A stretch of 64,000 bases of DNA from Brevibacterium iodinum ATCC 49514 (GCF_900169265.1 NZ_FXYX01000001.1:62001-126000), one strand, 5' to 3'. Counted from the stretch's first letter, positions 27,791-37,187 are shown. A program made the numbers and translations. Notes: generated by a model not told the origin, from the letters alone.

Positions 27791-28453
27791 CTAGCGCCCC
27801 TCCCCCACTGACCGTGCAAGGTCGAGGGTCGAGGCTTCGGAGTCGTCGAGGTGGATGCGCAGCAGTCCTTCGGCTCCCTGCCGGTCCCCGGATTTCATCT
27901 TCTCGAGGATGTCCCGGTGCGGGTTCGCCCAGTGCGAGTGGTACTTGCCGGGTTCGGGCGAGCGCGAGAACGTCGTCGACAGCCGGGCCATCAGGTTGAG
28001 GTAGAACTCGTCGAGCAGCGGTGAACCGAGGAGGCCGACGATCGCGCGGTGGAACGACGCCGAGTGTTCCTGTGCGTCGGCCCACGTTTCGTTCTTCGGT
28101 GCGGTTTCGGCCCGGACGACGGAGGCTTCCACGGCGGCCATCGCCTCGTCGGTGGCATCCTGAGATTCCTGGACAGCGCGGATCTCGAAGACCCGACGGG
28201 CCCGGTAGAGGTCCTTGAGCTCGTCGATGCCGAAAGTGGAGACGAAGAAGCCCCGGTTGGGTTCCTGAGTGAGCAGCCCGGCGTGACGCAGCAGGCTCAG
28301 CGATTCGCGGGCGGTGTTGCGCGAAACGTTGAACTCCTTGGCCAAGGCACCATCACGGACCGGGCTTCCTGCCGGGTATTCACCGTCGGTGATGCGGGTG
28401 CGGACAAGGGCGACGATGGCCTCTGATGTGCATCCGGGGGCGTGTGGACTCAT
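27791..28453 (-). CDS. GntR family (FCD) transcriptional regulator
   Basis: 220 residues. The N-terminal winged helix shows VRTRITDGEYPAGSPVRDGA and SRNTARESLSLLRHAGLL. The C-terminal all-helical FCD effector domain starts near residue 75 (DLYRARRVFEIRAVQES) and ends with the metal/ligand His region (HRDILEKMKSGD). A TAGCCT -10-like hexamer lies about 6 bp upstream of the ATG and no Shine-Dalgarno is seen, so a leaderless message is possible. The target is unknown. Confidence 0.9.
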   Translation of the reverse strand: MSPHAPGCTSEAIVALVRTRITDGEYPAGSPVRDGALAKEFNVSRNTARESLSLLRHAGLLTQEPNRGFFVSTFGIDELKDLYRARRVFEIRAVQESQDATDEAMAAVEASVVRAETAPKNETWADAQEHSASFHRAIVGLLGSPLLDEFYLNLMARLSTTFSRSPEPGKYHSHWANPHRDILEKMKSGDRQGAEGLLRIHLDDSEASTLDLARSVGEGR

Positions 28454-28462
28454 AACACCAGG

Positions 28463-29554
28463 CTACCGGGTTTCGCCTGGGTCGGAGCTGACCGCAGCAG
28501 GATCGAGTTCGAGTCCGCTCTCGAACCGTCGGCTCAGCCCCGTCAGCGGATCATCGAACGCGATCTCAGCGGCCAACAGCTGCAGCGGTGATGAGAAGTC
28601 GTAGGGGTCCGGGGCGAGGTCGACCGGATAGACCGGATCACCGAGGATGGGCAGCCCGAGCGCGTTCATGTGCACCCGCAGCTGGTGCGTCTTGCCCGTG
28701 ACCGGGCTCAACTCGTATTCGGCAACTGCGTCCATTCGCCGAGGCGGTCCTTCGTCCCCGTCTCCCGCCCATTCGGACGGTGCACTGTCAGTTCCCCTTC
28801 GCCGAGGTGGCCCAGCTCCATCCGTATCCACTCGAGTCCCGCTGGGGCTGAGTCCCCGTGCTCCGATGGTGCGCACGAGGCGGATCCGACTGACCGCGTT
28901 CGGCTCCCCTGCGGCTTCGAGGACCTGCCGGCCGCCCACAGGTTTGACCAGGCGCGATTCGCGGACGAGTGGGAATTCGAGCTCCGGCGGCGGGGCCGGC
29001 GCCAGGGCACGGTAGGTTTTGCTGACTCGTCGGTCTTGGAACAGGCGCTGGTAGCGGCCGCGTGTCTCGGGCCGTTTCGACAGGACCAACAGTCCGGCGG
29101 TGATCCGGTCGAGGCGGTGGATGGCGACGAGGTCGGGCTGGCCGAGGTCGACGCGCAGACGGGTGACGACGCATTCGCGCACGAATCGCCCGTTCGGGGT
29201 GCTGGCGAGAAAATGAGGTTTGTCGACGACGATCAGGTCCTCGTCCTCGAACACGATCCCGACCTCGAACGGGATCCGCTCTTCGGGTGGGACCGGACGG
29301 TGGAAGAAGTAGAACCCGCCGGGAATGACCGGATCGTCCCAGGTCACCGGGAGCCCCGCCTCGTCGCGCATGTCCCCATCTGTCAGCAGCGCCCGTCGGG
29401 AGTCGGGGGCTGCCTCGGGGAATTCGGATTCGAGCCACTGACCGATCGAATCGGGAACGGGCAGGTGATTCTTCGCATGGGTGGCCTTGCCGCCGGGGGC
29501 GCGAAGCGCGGTCGCCGAGATTCCTTCTCGGGGCGGGAGCGGACTGCGCGGCAT
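28463..29554 (-). CDS. RluA-family pseudouridine synthase
   Basis: 363 residues. An N-terminal region with VTWDDPVIPGGFYFFHRP precedes the catalytic domain: FEDEDLIVVDKPHFLASTP, the active-site Asp in VAIHRLDRITAGLLVL, SKTYRALAPA, and GKTHQLRVHMNALGLPILGD. It modifies U in rRNA or tRNA; the exact site is not predictable. Between residues about 245 and 285 a Gly/Asp/Arg-rich insertion contains GPPRRR and GPPRRM, each encoded by a copy or close variant of the dispersed 11-mer. It runs 10 bp upstream of the GntR gene in the same direction. Confidence 0.9.
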   Translation of the reverse strand: MPRSPLPPREGISATALRAPGGKATHAKNHLPVPDSIGQWLESEFPEAAPDSRRALLTDGDMRDEAGLPVTWDDPVIPGGFYFFHRPVPPEERIPFEVGIVFEDEDLIVVDKPHFLASTPNGRFVRECVVTRLRVDLGQPDLVAIHRLDRITAGLLVLSKRPETRGRYQRLFQDRRVSKTYRALAPAPPPELEFPLVRESRLVKPVGGRQVLEAAGEPNAVSRIRLVRTIGARGLSPSGTRVDTDGAGPPRRRGTDSAPSEWAGDGDEGPPRRMDAVAEYELSPVTGKTHQLRVHMNALGLPILGDPVYPVDLAPDPYDFSSPLQLLAAEIAFDDPLTGLSRRFESGLELDPAAVSSDPGETR

Positions 29555-29759
29555 GGGGCCAAGTCTAAGCGGCAGGCTCCCGCAACCGTGCAGCCGATCC
29601 CACAATTCCGGAGGCAGGATCCGGAATCGTCGTCGCGGTCGCGAATGCAGTGGCGCGGAACCGCACGAAGTCTGCCGAATACCGCAGATCGGCCCCGGTT
29701 TCCGCAAAACTCCGAGACACCTTCGAATTCCCGACGAATCGGGGCCTATGGTGGGACAC

Positions 29760-30212
29760 ATGGACCGCATCGAACTCACGCAGGAAGTCCTCTGCGAGAA
29801 GGTCGTCACGCCGATTGTCCTCGGCATGTTCGCCAACTACGAGTGGGACAGCATCGCGTTGCTTCGCGACAGCGACGACGAAAGGCGGCTCATCGCGCGG
29901 ATCGTCGTCGCCGGGGAGGCCATTGAAGTCCTCCTCGATTTCCCCGGAAATGATGAGAGCCTCTATGACATGCAGGAGCGGCTGGTCGAGGAATTCCGGG
30001 CGTTCATCGAAGCCTCCGAGTTCGGGGCCCGCCGCACTCCGGAGTGGGAGGCCGATTCGTTCGCTCTCGAAAACAAACCGGCTGTCGTCACCCGCACTCC
30101 CCGTCCGGACTTCGACGGCCCGCCGGACTGGGTTCAGCGCCGCCTGCGCAACCGCGGCCGGGTCATGCGCGTCGACCGCCGCCGGTGCGTCTCCGCGCAC
30201 CGCCGCGACTGA
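29760..30212 (+). CDS. Small acidic protein of unknown function
   Basis: 150 residues. The first 90 are acidic and compact, with IELTQEVLCEKVVTPIVLGM, NYEWDSIALLRDSDDERRL and VLLDFPGNDESLYDM; the last 30 are Arg-rich (RRLRNRGRVMRVDRRR). No family is recognised. An ATG four codons upstream (29748) is an alternative start. It is convergent with the acyl-CoA dehydrogenase gene, with a 62-nt palindrome between them. Confidence 0.6.
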   Translation: MDRIELTQEVLCEKVVTPIVLGMFANYEWDSIALLRDSDDERRLIARIVVAGEAIEVLLDFPGNDESLYDMQERLVEEFRAFIEASEFGARRTPEWEADSFALENKPAVVTRTPRPDFDGPPDWVQRRLRNRGRVMRVDRRRCVSAHRRD

Positions 30213-30274
30213 ACTCCTGCCTCGACGCCTGCGGGCGTTTCAGTTTCACCCGCGCTTGAGTCCCGCACCCTCTG

Positions 30275-30336
30275 CAGCCCAGTTCGCGTTGAATAGCCCA
30301 TGTTAGAAACTGGGCTAATCAACTCAAACTGGGCTG
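30275..30336. repeat. 62-nt palindromic intergenic element, copy 1
   Basis: Near-perfect dyad of four half-sites: CAGCCCA, TAGCCCA, TGGGCTA, TGGGCTG. The outer segments CAGCCCAGTT and AACTGGGCTG are exact complements. It lies between convergent genes, so a bidirectional terminator is likely. It is the same length and layout as the elements at 45953-46014 and 47307-47368. Confidence 0.85.
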
Positions 30337-30359
30337 TTCGCCAATGTTACCGCCGACTC

Positions 30360-32081
30360 TCACGCCCGGTTGATGAGGAAGTCGATGTCGACTCCGTCCG
30401 GCAGGGCGCCGTATTCGCGGCCCCGGTCGGCACCGAGTCGGGCCGCGGCAAAACTGGCCGCCACCTCGTCCGGGGCGGATTCGAACAGGATCGCCGCCTG
30501 CATGAGCAGCGCCATCTTCTCCACGAGAGCTCGGCCTCTGGCCTGCAGCGACGCCTGTGCTGCCGCATCCCCGGAGCCCAGATCCTGCGCCGCGTGCTGC
30601 AATGACCGGGCCAGCGACTCGTAAGCCGCGTCGAAATCAGCGTGTTTGCCCAAACCGGTCTCGAGGAAGCCGAGGAACGTCTTCGCACTCCGCGGCTCGC
30701 GAGCCAAGGCGCGCAGCACGTCGAGGACGATGACGTTGCCTGAGCCTTCCCACACCGCCATCACCGGCTGCTCCCGGTAGCGGCGGGCCAACGGGAAGGA
30801 CTCTGTGTAGCCGTTGCCGCCGAGGCATTCGAGCGCCTCGTAGGCATGTTCGGGGCCGCGTTTGCAGATCCAATACTTGCCGACGGCCGTCGCCAGGCGG
30901 CGGAAGTCGGCCGCCTCGGCGCTGTCGTCATCATAGGCCGCGGCTAGGTGCAGCGCGGTGAAGGTGGCTGCCTCCGCCTCCAGTTGGAGGTCGGCGATGA
31001 CGGCGCGCATGAGCGGCTGGTCGATGAGCTTGGCGCCGAAGGCCGCGCGCCCACGGGCGTGCCAGACCGCCTCGGCGACGCACTGGCGCATCCCCGCCGT
31101 CGAACCGAGGACGCAGTCGAGTCGAGTCTGAGCCACCATTTCGATGATCGTGCGCACCCCCTTGCCGGCCTGCCCGAGCAGCCACCCCTGGGTGGCGTCG
31201 AACTCGACTTCAGAGGAGGCGTTGGATCTGTTTCCCAGCTTGTCCTTGAGCCGCTGGATGCGCACCGAATTGAGGCCACCGCCGGGCAGCACACGGGGTA
31301 CGACGAAGCAGCTCGGCCCCTCATCGAGTTGGGCGATGACGAGGAATGCGTCCGACTGCGGAGCCGAACAGAACCACTTGTGGCCGGTGATGAGGTAGTG
31401 GTCTCCGGACGGGACCGCAGCGGTGGTGTTCGCGCGGATGTCCGATCCGCCCTGTTTCTCCGTCATGGCCATACCGAACGTCGCTGCGGACTTCGTCGCC
31501 GGGTCGACCCTCCGCGGATCGTACCCGGCGGCGGTGGCACGCGGCACCCAGAAATCGGCGAGAGCGGAATCGACGCGCAGGGACGGCACGACCGCGTGCG
31601 TCATCGACACGGGGCAGGCATGGCCGGGTTCGATCTGGGAGAAGAGCATGAACCGCGCGGCACGCTCGACGTTGGCTCCCGGCCCGGGATGAGTCCAGGC
31701 ATACGAGTGCGCCTCCGCGTCGAGTGCATCGCCGATGATCCGGTGGTAAGCCGGGTGGAATTCGATCTCGTCGACGCGATTGCCCCAGTCGTCGTGGGTC
31801 CGCAGCACCGGCCCGTGGACGTTGACCAAGCGTGCGTCGTTGATGAAATCGGCGCTGCCGACGAGCGCCCCGATGCGCTCAAGCTCATCGCGCGAGGCAC
31901 CCGGCGCATAGTGGGCGAGCGCGTCTTTCAGGGCCGTATTCAGCGAGAACTCGTTGATATCTCGCCGAGGCGGCGCTTGGTTGAACACGGTATGCGTCGT
32001 CCGTGGGGTGGAGGGTTCCGACGTGGGTTCTGCGGAACGTGTGACTGCAGTGTTCGCGGTGGTGTCGGGCGTGGTGGTCAT
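30360..32081 (-). CDS. AidB-like acyl-CoA dehydrogenase
   Basis: 573 residues, larger than ordinary acyl-CoA dehydrogenases and matching the AidB branch. FGMAMTEKQGGSDIRANTT (FAD/substrate loop), YLITGHKWFCSAPQSDAFLV, VRIQRLKDKLGNRSNASSEV and the C-terminal YEALECLGGNGYTESFPLAR are clear. AGGAGA precedes the ATG at 32081. It overlaps the TetR gene (ATGA), so regulator and enzyme form one operon. It presumably acts on acyl-CoA made by the divergent synthetase; AidB itself has a DNA-protection role in E. coli. Residues 30-45 contain APPRRD encoded by the 11-mer. Confidence 0.9.
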   Translation of the reverse strand: MTTTPDTTANTAVTRSAEPTSEPSTPRTTHTVFNQAPPRRDINEFSLNTALKDALAHYAPGASRDELERIGALVGSADFINDARLVNVHGPVLRTHDDWGNRVDEIEFHPAYHRIIGDALDAEAHSYAWTHPGPGANVERAARFMLFSQIEPGHACPVSMTHAVVPSLRVDSALADFWVPRATAAGYDPRRVDPATKSAATFGMAMTEKQGGSDIRANTTAAVPSGDHYLITGHKWFCSAPQSDAFLVIAQLDEGPSCFVVPRVLPGGGLNSVRIQRLKDKLGNRSNASSEVEFDATQGWLLGQAGKGVRTIIEMVAQTRLDCVLGSTAGMRQCVAEAVWHARGRAAFGAKLIDQPLMRAVIADLQLEAEAATFTALHLAAAYDDDSAEAADFRRLATAVGKYWICKRGPEHAYEALECLGGNGYTESFPLARRYREQPVMAVWEGSGNVIVLDVLRALAREPRSAKTFLGFLETGLGKHADFDAAYESLARSLQHAAQDLGSGDAAAQASLQARGRALVEKMALLMQAAILFESAPDEVAASFAAARLGADRGREYGALPDGVDIDFLINRA

Positions 32082-32680
32082 GGTTCTCCTAAAGCGGATC
32101 GGGTGAACGTGGTCAGTGCCCTGATGAGAGTCTCGATCTCCGTCGGGCTCGGATTCGGGGCCGCCGGGTCGAGGATGTCGACGAGGTTCTCTCCGACGCT
32201 TCCGACGATCGAACGGGCGACCACCTCGGCGGGGATCTGCGTGCCGCCCGCCCGGTCCAGGGCTGCCCCGATGGCGGCGACATATCCGCGGCGCAGCCGC
32301 AGTCGTTCGCTCTGCACAGGCTCGGGAACCTCTTCGAGCAGCAGCGCGTGGGCGAGCCTGCGGCCGGCCACGGCGCGGCGAACGAAGACCTCGACAGTCG
32401 ATTCGGCGATCTGCGAGGCCGTGGCCGCCTCGGCGACGGTACCGGCGATGACCTCCAGCTCGTGGCCTGCCGCCTGCGCGAAGACCAGCCGCAGCAGCTC
32501 GTCTCGGCTGCTGAAGTACGTGTAGATCGACCCGGCACTGCAATCGGCCTCGACGGCAACCGCGGCCACACTCGCCGAGGCGAATCCTCCGCGGGCAATG
32601 ACATGTCGAGTGGCGCGTTCGATGCCGGCCCGACGCGCCTCGGCATTGGCCCGAGTGCGCTGGGTTTCGCGATACGCCAT
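32078..32680 (-). CDS. TetR family transcriptional regulator
   Basis: About 200 residues with an N-terminal HTH (GIERATRHVIARGGFASAS, VEADCSAGSIYTYFSSRDEL) and a variable ligand domain. The ATG at 32680 or GTG at 32686 may be used. It is divergent from an acyl-CoA synthetase gene and co-transcribed with an acyl-CoA dehydrogenase gene, which suggests an acyl-CoA or fatty-acid sensor of the FadR/PsrA kind. That role is inference. Confidence 0.9.
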   Translation of the reverse strand: MAYRETQRTRANAEARRAGIERATRHVIARGGFASASVAAVAVEADCSAGSIYTYFSSRDELLRLVFAQAAGHELEVIAGTVAEAATASQIAESTVEVFVRRAVAGRRLAHALLLEEVPEPVQSERLRLRRGYVAAIGAALDRAGGTQIPAEVVARSIVGSVGENLVDILDPAAPNPSPTEIETLIRALTTFTRSALGEP

Positions 32681-32686
32681 CCTCAC

Positions 32687-32863
32687 CTCGGATCGTCAGA
32701 AGGTCTGTCACCGACAGATGACCACCGAAGGGACACCAGCGGCGGACGGTCCCGGAAGTCATCGGCTTCTTCCACGTTTCATCACTGTGGTGACGTCGCT
32801 TCCACAAAGAAATGAATCGTGGTTCAATTGTTCTCAGTATGACACTCGTCACAAGGAGAAGCA
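32687..32863. promoter_or_regulatory. Divergent TetR / acyl-CoA synthetase control region
   Basis: A 177-bp intergenic region. Candidate TetR sites are TCAC-TGTG-GTGA within the block ATCACTGTGGTGAC (about 32781-32794) and the imperfect dyad AATGAATCGTGGTTCAATT at 32811-32829. AAGGAG lies 7 bp before the synthetase ATG. Neither dyad is strong enough to call alone. Confidence 0.4.
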
Positions 32864-34381
32864 ATGAAGCTCGGAACCATGCTCGACACCACCGTCCTGC
32901 GGAACCCGGACAAGGAAGCCCTGGTCTATGAGGATCAGCGCTTCACCTACGCCGAGCTGCGGCACCGGGCGCTCAAGGCGGCGCAGGTGCTCAGCGACAA
33001 CGGAATCCGGCCCGGCGACGCCGTGGGCATCATGACGGTGAATGTCCCGGGGTTCGTCTTCGGAGCTTTCGGCGCGTGGTACCTCGGTGCGACCGTCGTA
33101 CCGGTCAATCACAAGTTCCAGCCCCCAGAGGTCAAGTACACGCTCGAGCATTCGGGAGCGAAGCTCGGCATCGTCAGCACCGAGCTCGCCGAAGTCGCGC
33201 GGGCCGGGGCACCGGACATCACCTGGCTGGAGACAGAACCCAGCGCCCCGGGCAGCTTCGATGTCCAGCTCGATGCCGCGACCGAGGCCGACCCCGGGGA
33301 CTTCACCGATGAACAGGTCGCGCAGATCCTCTACACCTCCGGCACGACGAGCTCGCCGAAGGGATGCGTGCATTCGCACCGCAATATCTTCCAAGTCGGC
33401 ACTCTCATCAACCTCAACATGGATTACCGCGACGACGACCGGTACCTCATCTGCATGCCGATCTGGCATTCGGCGCCGCTGAACATCGCCCTCATCCCCA
33501 CCATCCAGATGGGTGGAACGGTCGTCCTCCAGCGGGCGTACCACCCGGTGGACTCGATGCAGATCATCGCGGCGGAACAGATCACGACGTTCTTCGGACC
33601 CACCGTCGCCTATGTCGCGCCGATCATGACCGCGAAGAAGCTCGGCCTCGACTTCGCCGACTATGACTTCTCATCCATCCGGCGGTGGAACTACGGCGGC
33701 GCCCCGATCGACCGCTCGACGGCCGCCATGCTCGTCGAGGCCTACGGCACGAACCAGTTCTACAACCTCTTCGGAATGTCCGAGATGGGTCCGACCGGAT
33801 GTCTTCTCGGACCTGAGGACCAGCTCCGCAAGGCCGGGTCCGTCGGCAGGCATGCCATGGTCGGCAACGCCATGCGCGTGGTCACGGCCGACGGTGCCGA
33901 GGCAGGTCCCGGGGAGACCGGCGAGATCTGGTTCGCCGGTGACACCCGGATGCGCGAATACCTCCGCAATCCCCAAGCCACCGAGGCGGCCTTCGAGGGC
34001 GAGTGGTACAAGACCGGTGATCTCGCCCGGCTCGACGAGGACGGGTATCTCTATATCGTCGACCGCTCGAAGGACGTCATCATCGTCGGCGGCGAGAATG
34101 TATTCTCCCTCGAGGTCGAGGAGGCCGTCATCACTCACGAGCGGGTCGCCGACGTCGCGGTGGTGGCGAAGCCGGATCCGCAGTGGGGCGAGCAGGTCGT
34201 CGCCTTCATCACGACCACCGATGGTGAGGACTTCGGTGTCGAAGAGCTGCGCGACCACCTGGCCGACAAGCTCGCCCGCTACAAGCTGCCGCGCGAAGTA
34301 CTGACCGTCGATGAACTGCCGCGCAACCCCTCAGGCAAGCTGCTCAAGCACAAGCTGCGCAGCGAGGTGGCTGCCGGCTGA
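32864..34381 (+). CDS. Acyl-CoA synthetase (AMP-dependent ligase)
   Basis: A 505-residue member of the ANL superfamily that activates a carboxylic acid to its CoA thioester via acyl-AMP. The P-loop is YTSGTTSSPKGCVHSHRN, followed by NYGGAPIDRSTA, YNLFGMSEMGPTGCL (A5), YKTGDLARLDEDGYLYIVDR (A7-A8) and the catalytic Lys in NPSGKLLKHKLR. The length is that of medium/long-chain or CaiC-like enzymes. The substrate is uncertain; the neighbouring dehydrogenase suggests fatty or branched acyl chains. Confidence 0.92.
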   Translation: MKLGTMLDTTVLRNPDKEALVYEDQRFTYAELRHRALKAAQVLSDNGIRPGDAVGIMTVNVPGFVFGAFGAWYLGATVVPVNHKFQPPEVKYTLEHSGAKLGIVSTELAEVARAGAPDITWLETEPSAPGSFDVQLDAATEADPGDFTDEQVAQILYTSGTTSSPKGCVHSHRNIFQVGTLINLNMDYRDDDRYLICMPIWHSAPLNIALIPTIQMGGTVVLQRAYHPVDSMQIIAAEQITTFFGPTVAYVAPIMTAKKLGLDFADYDFSSIRRWNYGGAPIDRSTAAMLVEAYGTNQFYNLFGMSEMGPTGCLLGPEDQLRKAGSVGRHAMVGNAMRVVTADGAEAGPGETGEIWFAGDTRMREYLRNPQATEAAFEGEWYKTGDLARLDEDGYLYIVDRSKDVIIVGGENVFSLEVEEAVITHERVADVAVVAKPDPQWGEQVVAFITTTDGEDFGVEELRDHLADKLARYKLPREVLTVDELPRNPSGKLLKHKLRSEVAAG

Positions 34382-34452
34382 GCGGCACCCCTCCGGTCCC
34401 GCCTCGGCGAGGCGATCCGCCAGGCTGCGGAACCGTCCTCGGTTCCCGGACC

Positions 34453-35874
34453 TCACACAGCTTCGAGCGCCTCGACGGGACTGATCGAGGTGGCCGCGCG
34501 GGCGGGTTCGCGGCTGGCGACGAATACGGCGATGAGGGTGCAGACGATGACGGCGATGACGACTATCCAGGGCACGCTCGGTGCGAAGAGGCCGAGCAGG
34601 GGCGAGAGCAGGGTCAGTGCGCCGACCCACCCGAAGCCGATGCCCAACGGGACGGCGACCGCGCAGGCGGTCAGGCTCAGCTGCAAGCCTTCAGCGGTGA
34701 TCATCCGACGCACGCGCTTCGGGGTCTGGCCGAGCGCCATGAGCAGCCCGATCTCCTGAGTGCGCTGACGCACGGAGAGCATGAGTGTGTGCGCGACGCC
34801 GATGATGGCGATGATCACGGAGAAGAGGATGAGGGTCAGCGCGAACAGCATCGACTTGTCGATGACGGTGGCCAGCGCGTCCTCGAGGCCGCCCCACCCT
34901 TCCTCGCCGAGCGACCTGGCATACCGCAGCAGCTGATCGCGGAAGGTCGTCATGGCGGTAGCGAACATGACGATGAGCGTGATGCCGATGACGAGTCCGA
35001 TGACCGTGCGCGCGTTCCGAGTGGGATGGCGGGCGATCGTCGAGGCGGCCAACCGGGACACCGCGGTGCGCCCGCACAGCCAGCCCATCGCCGACTGCAG
35101 GGGCGGCAGGATCCACGGATGGCCGATGATGACGCCGAGGAATGTCAGGCTCGAGCCGAATGCGGTGAGCACCACGCTGATCACGCTGACCCGATGATCG
35201 GCGGCCCCGATCACGGAATTGACGAGGAACGTCAGCCCCATGGACAGCAGAATCAGCGAGGCGGTGAGTCCGCCGAGTGAGGCCCGGGCATCCTCGGGCC
35301 GGAGCTCCACCGCCTGCGAGGTCGCCTCGATCGGTGAGATTCCGGTGATGCGGCGCGCACCCAGGTACGCCGACAGCCAGGTCACGATGATGGTGGCGAG
35401 CGCGGGAACGGCCATGGTCGGGGTGAGGAGGGCGACCTCCTCGGTGATGGCGTTGCCGAGGTAGTTCTGTGCCACACACGCCAGTCCGGTCGATGCCGCG
35501 AAGGCGAGCACCGCGGCGGGGACGGAGATGATCAGTCCCTCCACCGAGGCGGCCCTGCGCAGCCGTTTCGACGACGCACCGATGAGGCGCAGCAGAGCCA
35601 GCTGGCGGCTGCGACCGGCGATGATGATCGAGAACGTGTTCGCGATGACGATCGCGGAGACGAAGAGGGCGATGAGGAAGAAGGTGACACCGATCATCGA
35701 GAGGAAGTTCTGCGCGGTCTCGGACTCGGCGATGATCTTCTCTGACGACAGCCATGCCGTGAGAATCGCGATGCCCTGCATGATTGCGGTGCCGAAGAGG
35801 GCGGCGATGAAGACGACGAGGACGCTGGGGAAGAACTGCCGCGGGTTTGTCCTGATTTCGCGCAGCGGGTTCAT
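34453..35874 (-). CDS. FtsX-like ABC exporter permease
   Basis: 473 residues. An N-terminal membrane helix is followed by one FtsX domain (about residues 60-180, TFSIIIAGRSRQLALLRLIGA) and a second near the C terminus (VGVAHTLMLSVRQRTQEIGLLMALGQTPKRVRRM). Between them are further helices, about eight in total. It belongs to the large-permease ABC3/MacB type. It overlaps the ATPase gene by 4 bp. The substrate is unknown. Confidence 0.9.
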   Translation of the reverse strand: MNPLREIRTNPRQFFPSVLVVFIAALFGTAIMQGIAILTAWLSSEKIIAESETAQNFLSMIGVTFFLIALFVSAIVIANTFSIIIAGRSRQLALLRLIGASSKRLRRAASVEGLIISVPAAVLAFAASTGLACVAQNYLGNAITEEVALLTPTMAVPALATIIVTWLSAYLGARRITGISPIEATSQAVELRPEDARASLGGLTASLILLSMGLTFLVNSVIGAADHRVSVISVVLTAFGSSLTFLGVIIGHPWILPPLQSAMGWLCGRTAVSRLAASTIARHPTRNARTVIGLVIGITLIVMFATAMTTFRDQLLRYARSLGEEGWGGLEDALATVIDKSMLFALTLILFSVIIAIIGVAHTLMLSVRQRTQEIGLLMALGQTPKRVRRMITAEGLQLSLTACAVAVPLGIGFGWVGALTLLSPLLGLFAPSVPWIVVIAVIVCTLIAVFVASREPARAATSISPVEALEAV

Positions 35875-36647
35875 CGGCTCACCGCAGTGTCGGCGCGTTC
35901 GTCGATGTCGAGCATGGTCGAGGCGATCGCTTCGGCGGTGATGGTGTCGTTCAGTTCCGTCACCGGGGTGCCGTCAGCGATGAAGACGACGCGGTCGGCG
36001 TGGGCGGCGACGATCGGGTCGTGGGTGACGAGCACGATCGATTGGCCGAAGTCGCGGACGGCCTCGACCATGATCGCCATGACTTCGCGGCCGGACTTCG
36101 CATCAAGATTGCCGGTCGGTTCGTCGGCGAAGAGGATATCGGGGCGGGTTGCGAGCGCCCGGGCGATGGCAGTGCGCTGCTGCTGGCCGCCGGAGAGTTC
36201 GTTGGGGTGGTGTTTGAGTCGGTCTTCCAACCCCAGGCGGTGAACGACCGTGGAGATCCAGGCACGCTCGTCGGCACCCGGCCGACGATCGTCGAGTTCG
36301 AAGGGCAGCCGGATGTTCTCCTTGACGGTGAGCGTGGGCACGAGGTTGAACGCTTGGAAGACGAACCCGATCCGGCGCCGGCGCAGGGCGGTGAGGTCGT
36401 CGTCGCGCAGCTTCGTGATCTCCTGTTCGCCGAGGTGGACCGTGCCCGATGTGGGTCGGTCCAGTCCGGCGAGGACGTGCATGAGTGTTGACTTCCCGGA
36501 TCCCGAGGGCCCCATCACCGCGGTCAGCTTGGCCGGTGCGATGTCGAGGCTGACCCCGCTGAGAGCCGTGACCGCTGCCCCTTTCGGATCGAAGACCTTC
36601 GAAACGTCGCGAAGTCGGGCGATGGGCATCGTCGGGCCGGTGGTCAT
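35871..36647 (-). CDS. MacB/LolD-like ABC transporter ATPase
   Basis: 258 residues. Walker A MGPSGSGKSTLMHVLAGL (near residue 40), Q-loop IGFVFQAFNLVPTLTVKENI, signature NELSGGQQQRTAIARAL, Walker B DILFADEPTGNLD and H-loop LVTHDP are all intact. It powers the adjacent FtsX-like permease. The pair has no regulator or two-component system beside it. Confidence 0.93.
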   Translation of the reverse strand: MTTGPTMPIARLRDVSKVFDPKGAAVTALSGVSLDIAPAKLTAVMGPSGSGKSTLMHVLAGLDRPTSGTVHLGEQEITKLRDDDLTALRRRRIGFVFQAFNLVPTLTVKENIRLPFELDDRRPGADERAWISTVVHRLGLEDRLKHHPNELSGGQQQRTAIARALATRPDILFADEPTGNLDAKSGREVMAIMVEAVRDFGQSIVLVTHDPIVAAHADRVVFIADGTPVTELNDTITAEAIASTMLDIDERADTAVSR

Positions 36648-36797
36648 AGATTCCCCATGCGTCGGTGCAAGCTGTCATTTCCAGACTAACGAGGATCAGC
36701 GCTCAGAAACATGAAAAGCGACTGGCCAGTAGGTGTGAGCGAGCTGTGTACAGCGGGTGCTCTGGCCGCACGGCTTCTCTTGTGGTCCACTTGCGAG

Positions 36798-37187
36798 ATG
36801 ACGAATCCGGCTCTCCCCCTATCGAGGTCCATCGACGCCTCCCCCGCCGAGGTGGCCGCCTTAGCCCGCGATCCCGCGAACCTTCCGGCCTGGGCCGCAG
36901 GACTGAGCAACGGAATCCGCGAGGCGGGCGGTCACTGGATCACGGATTCCCCGATGGGTGAGGTCGAAGTCCGCTTCGGCCCGCACACGGAGCTGGGCAT
37001 CCTCGATCACGATGTGATCTTCCCCGACGGCACGATCGTGCACAATCCCCTGCGGATACTCGCCAACGGCACCGGCGCCGAGGTGGTCTCCACTCTCTAT
37101 CCCATGCCCGGTGTCGACGACGTCGAGTTCGACCGCGATGCCGACTTGGTTCGAGCCGACCTCGCCCCCTGCGCACTCAACTCGTGA
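36798..37187 (+). CDS. SRPBCC-superfamily protein with altered C terminus
   Basis: 129 residues. SRSIDASPAEVAALARDPAN and PAWAAGLSNGIREAGGHWI are typical of polyketide-cyclase-like SRPBCC proteins, and VEFDRDADLVRADLA resembles the start of their last helix. The helix then stops at APCALNS, shorter than relatives, which usually continue for several residues. The stop codon lies inside the first unit of a 45-bp tandem duplication (37172-37261), which may have truncated the gene. No partner gene is adjacent. Function unknown. Confidence 0.7.
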   Translation: MTNPALPLSRSIDASPAEVAALARDPANLPAWAAGLSNGIREAGGHWITDSPMGEVEVRFGPHTELGILDHDVIFPDGTIVHNPLRILANGTGAEVVSTLYPMPGVDDVEFDRDADLVRADLAPCALNS

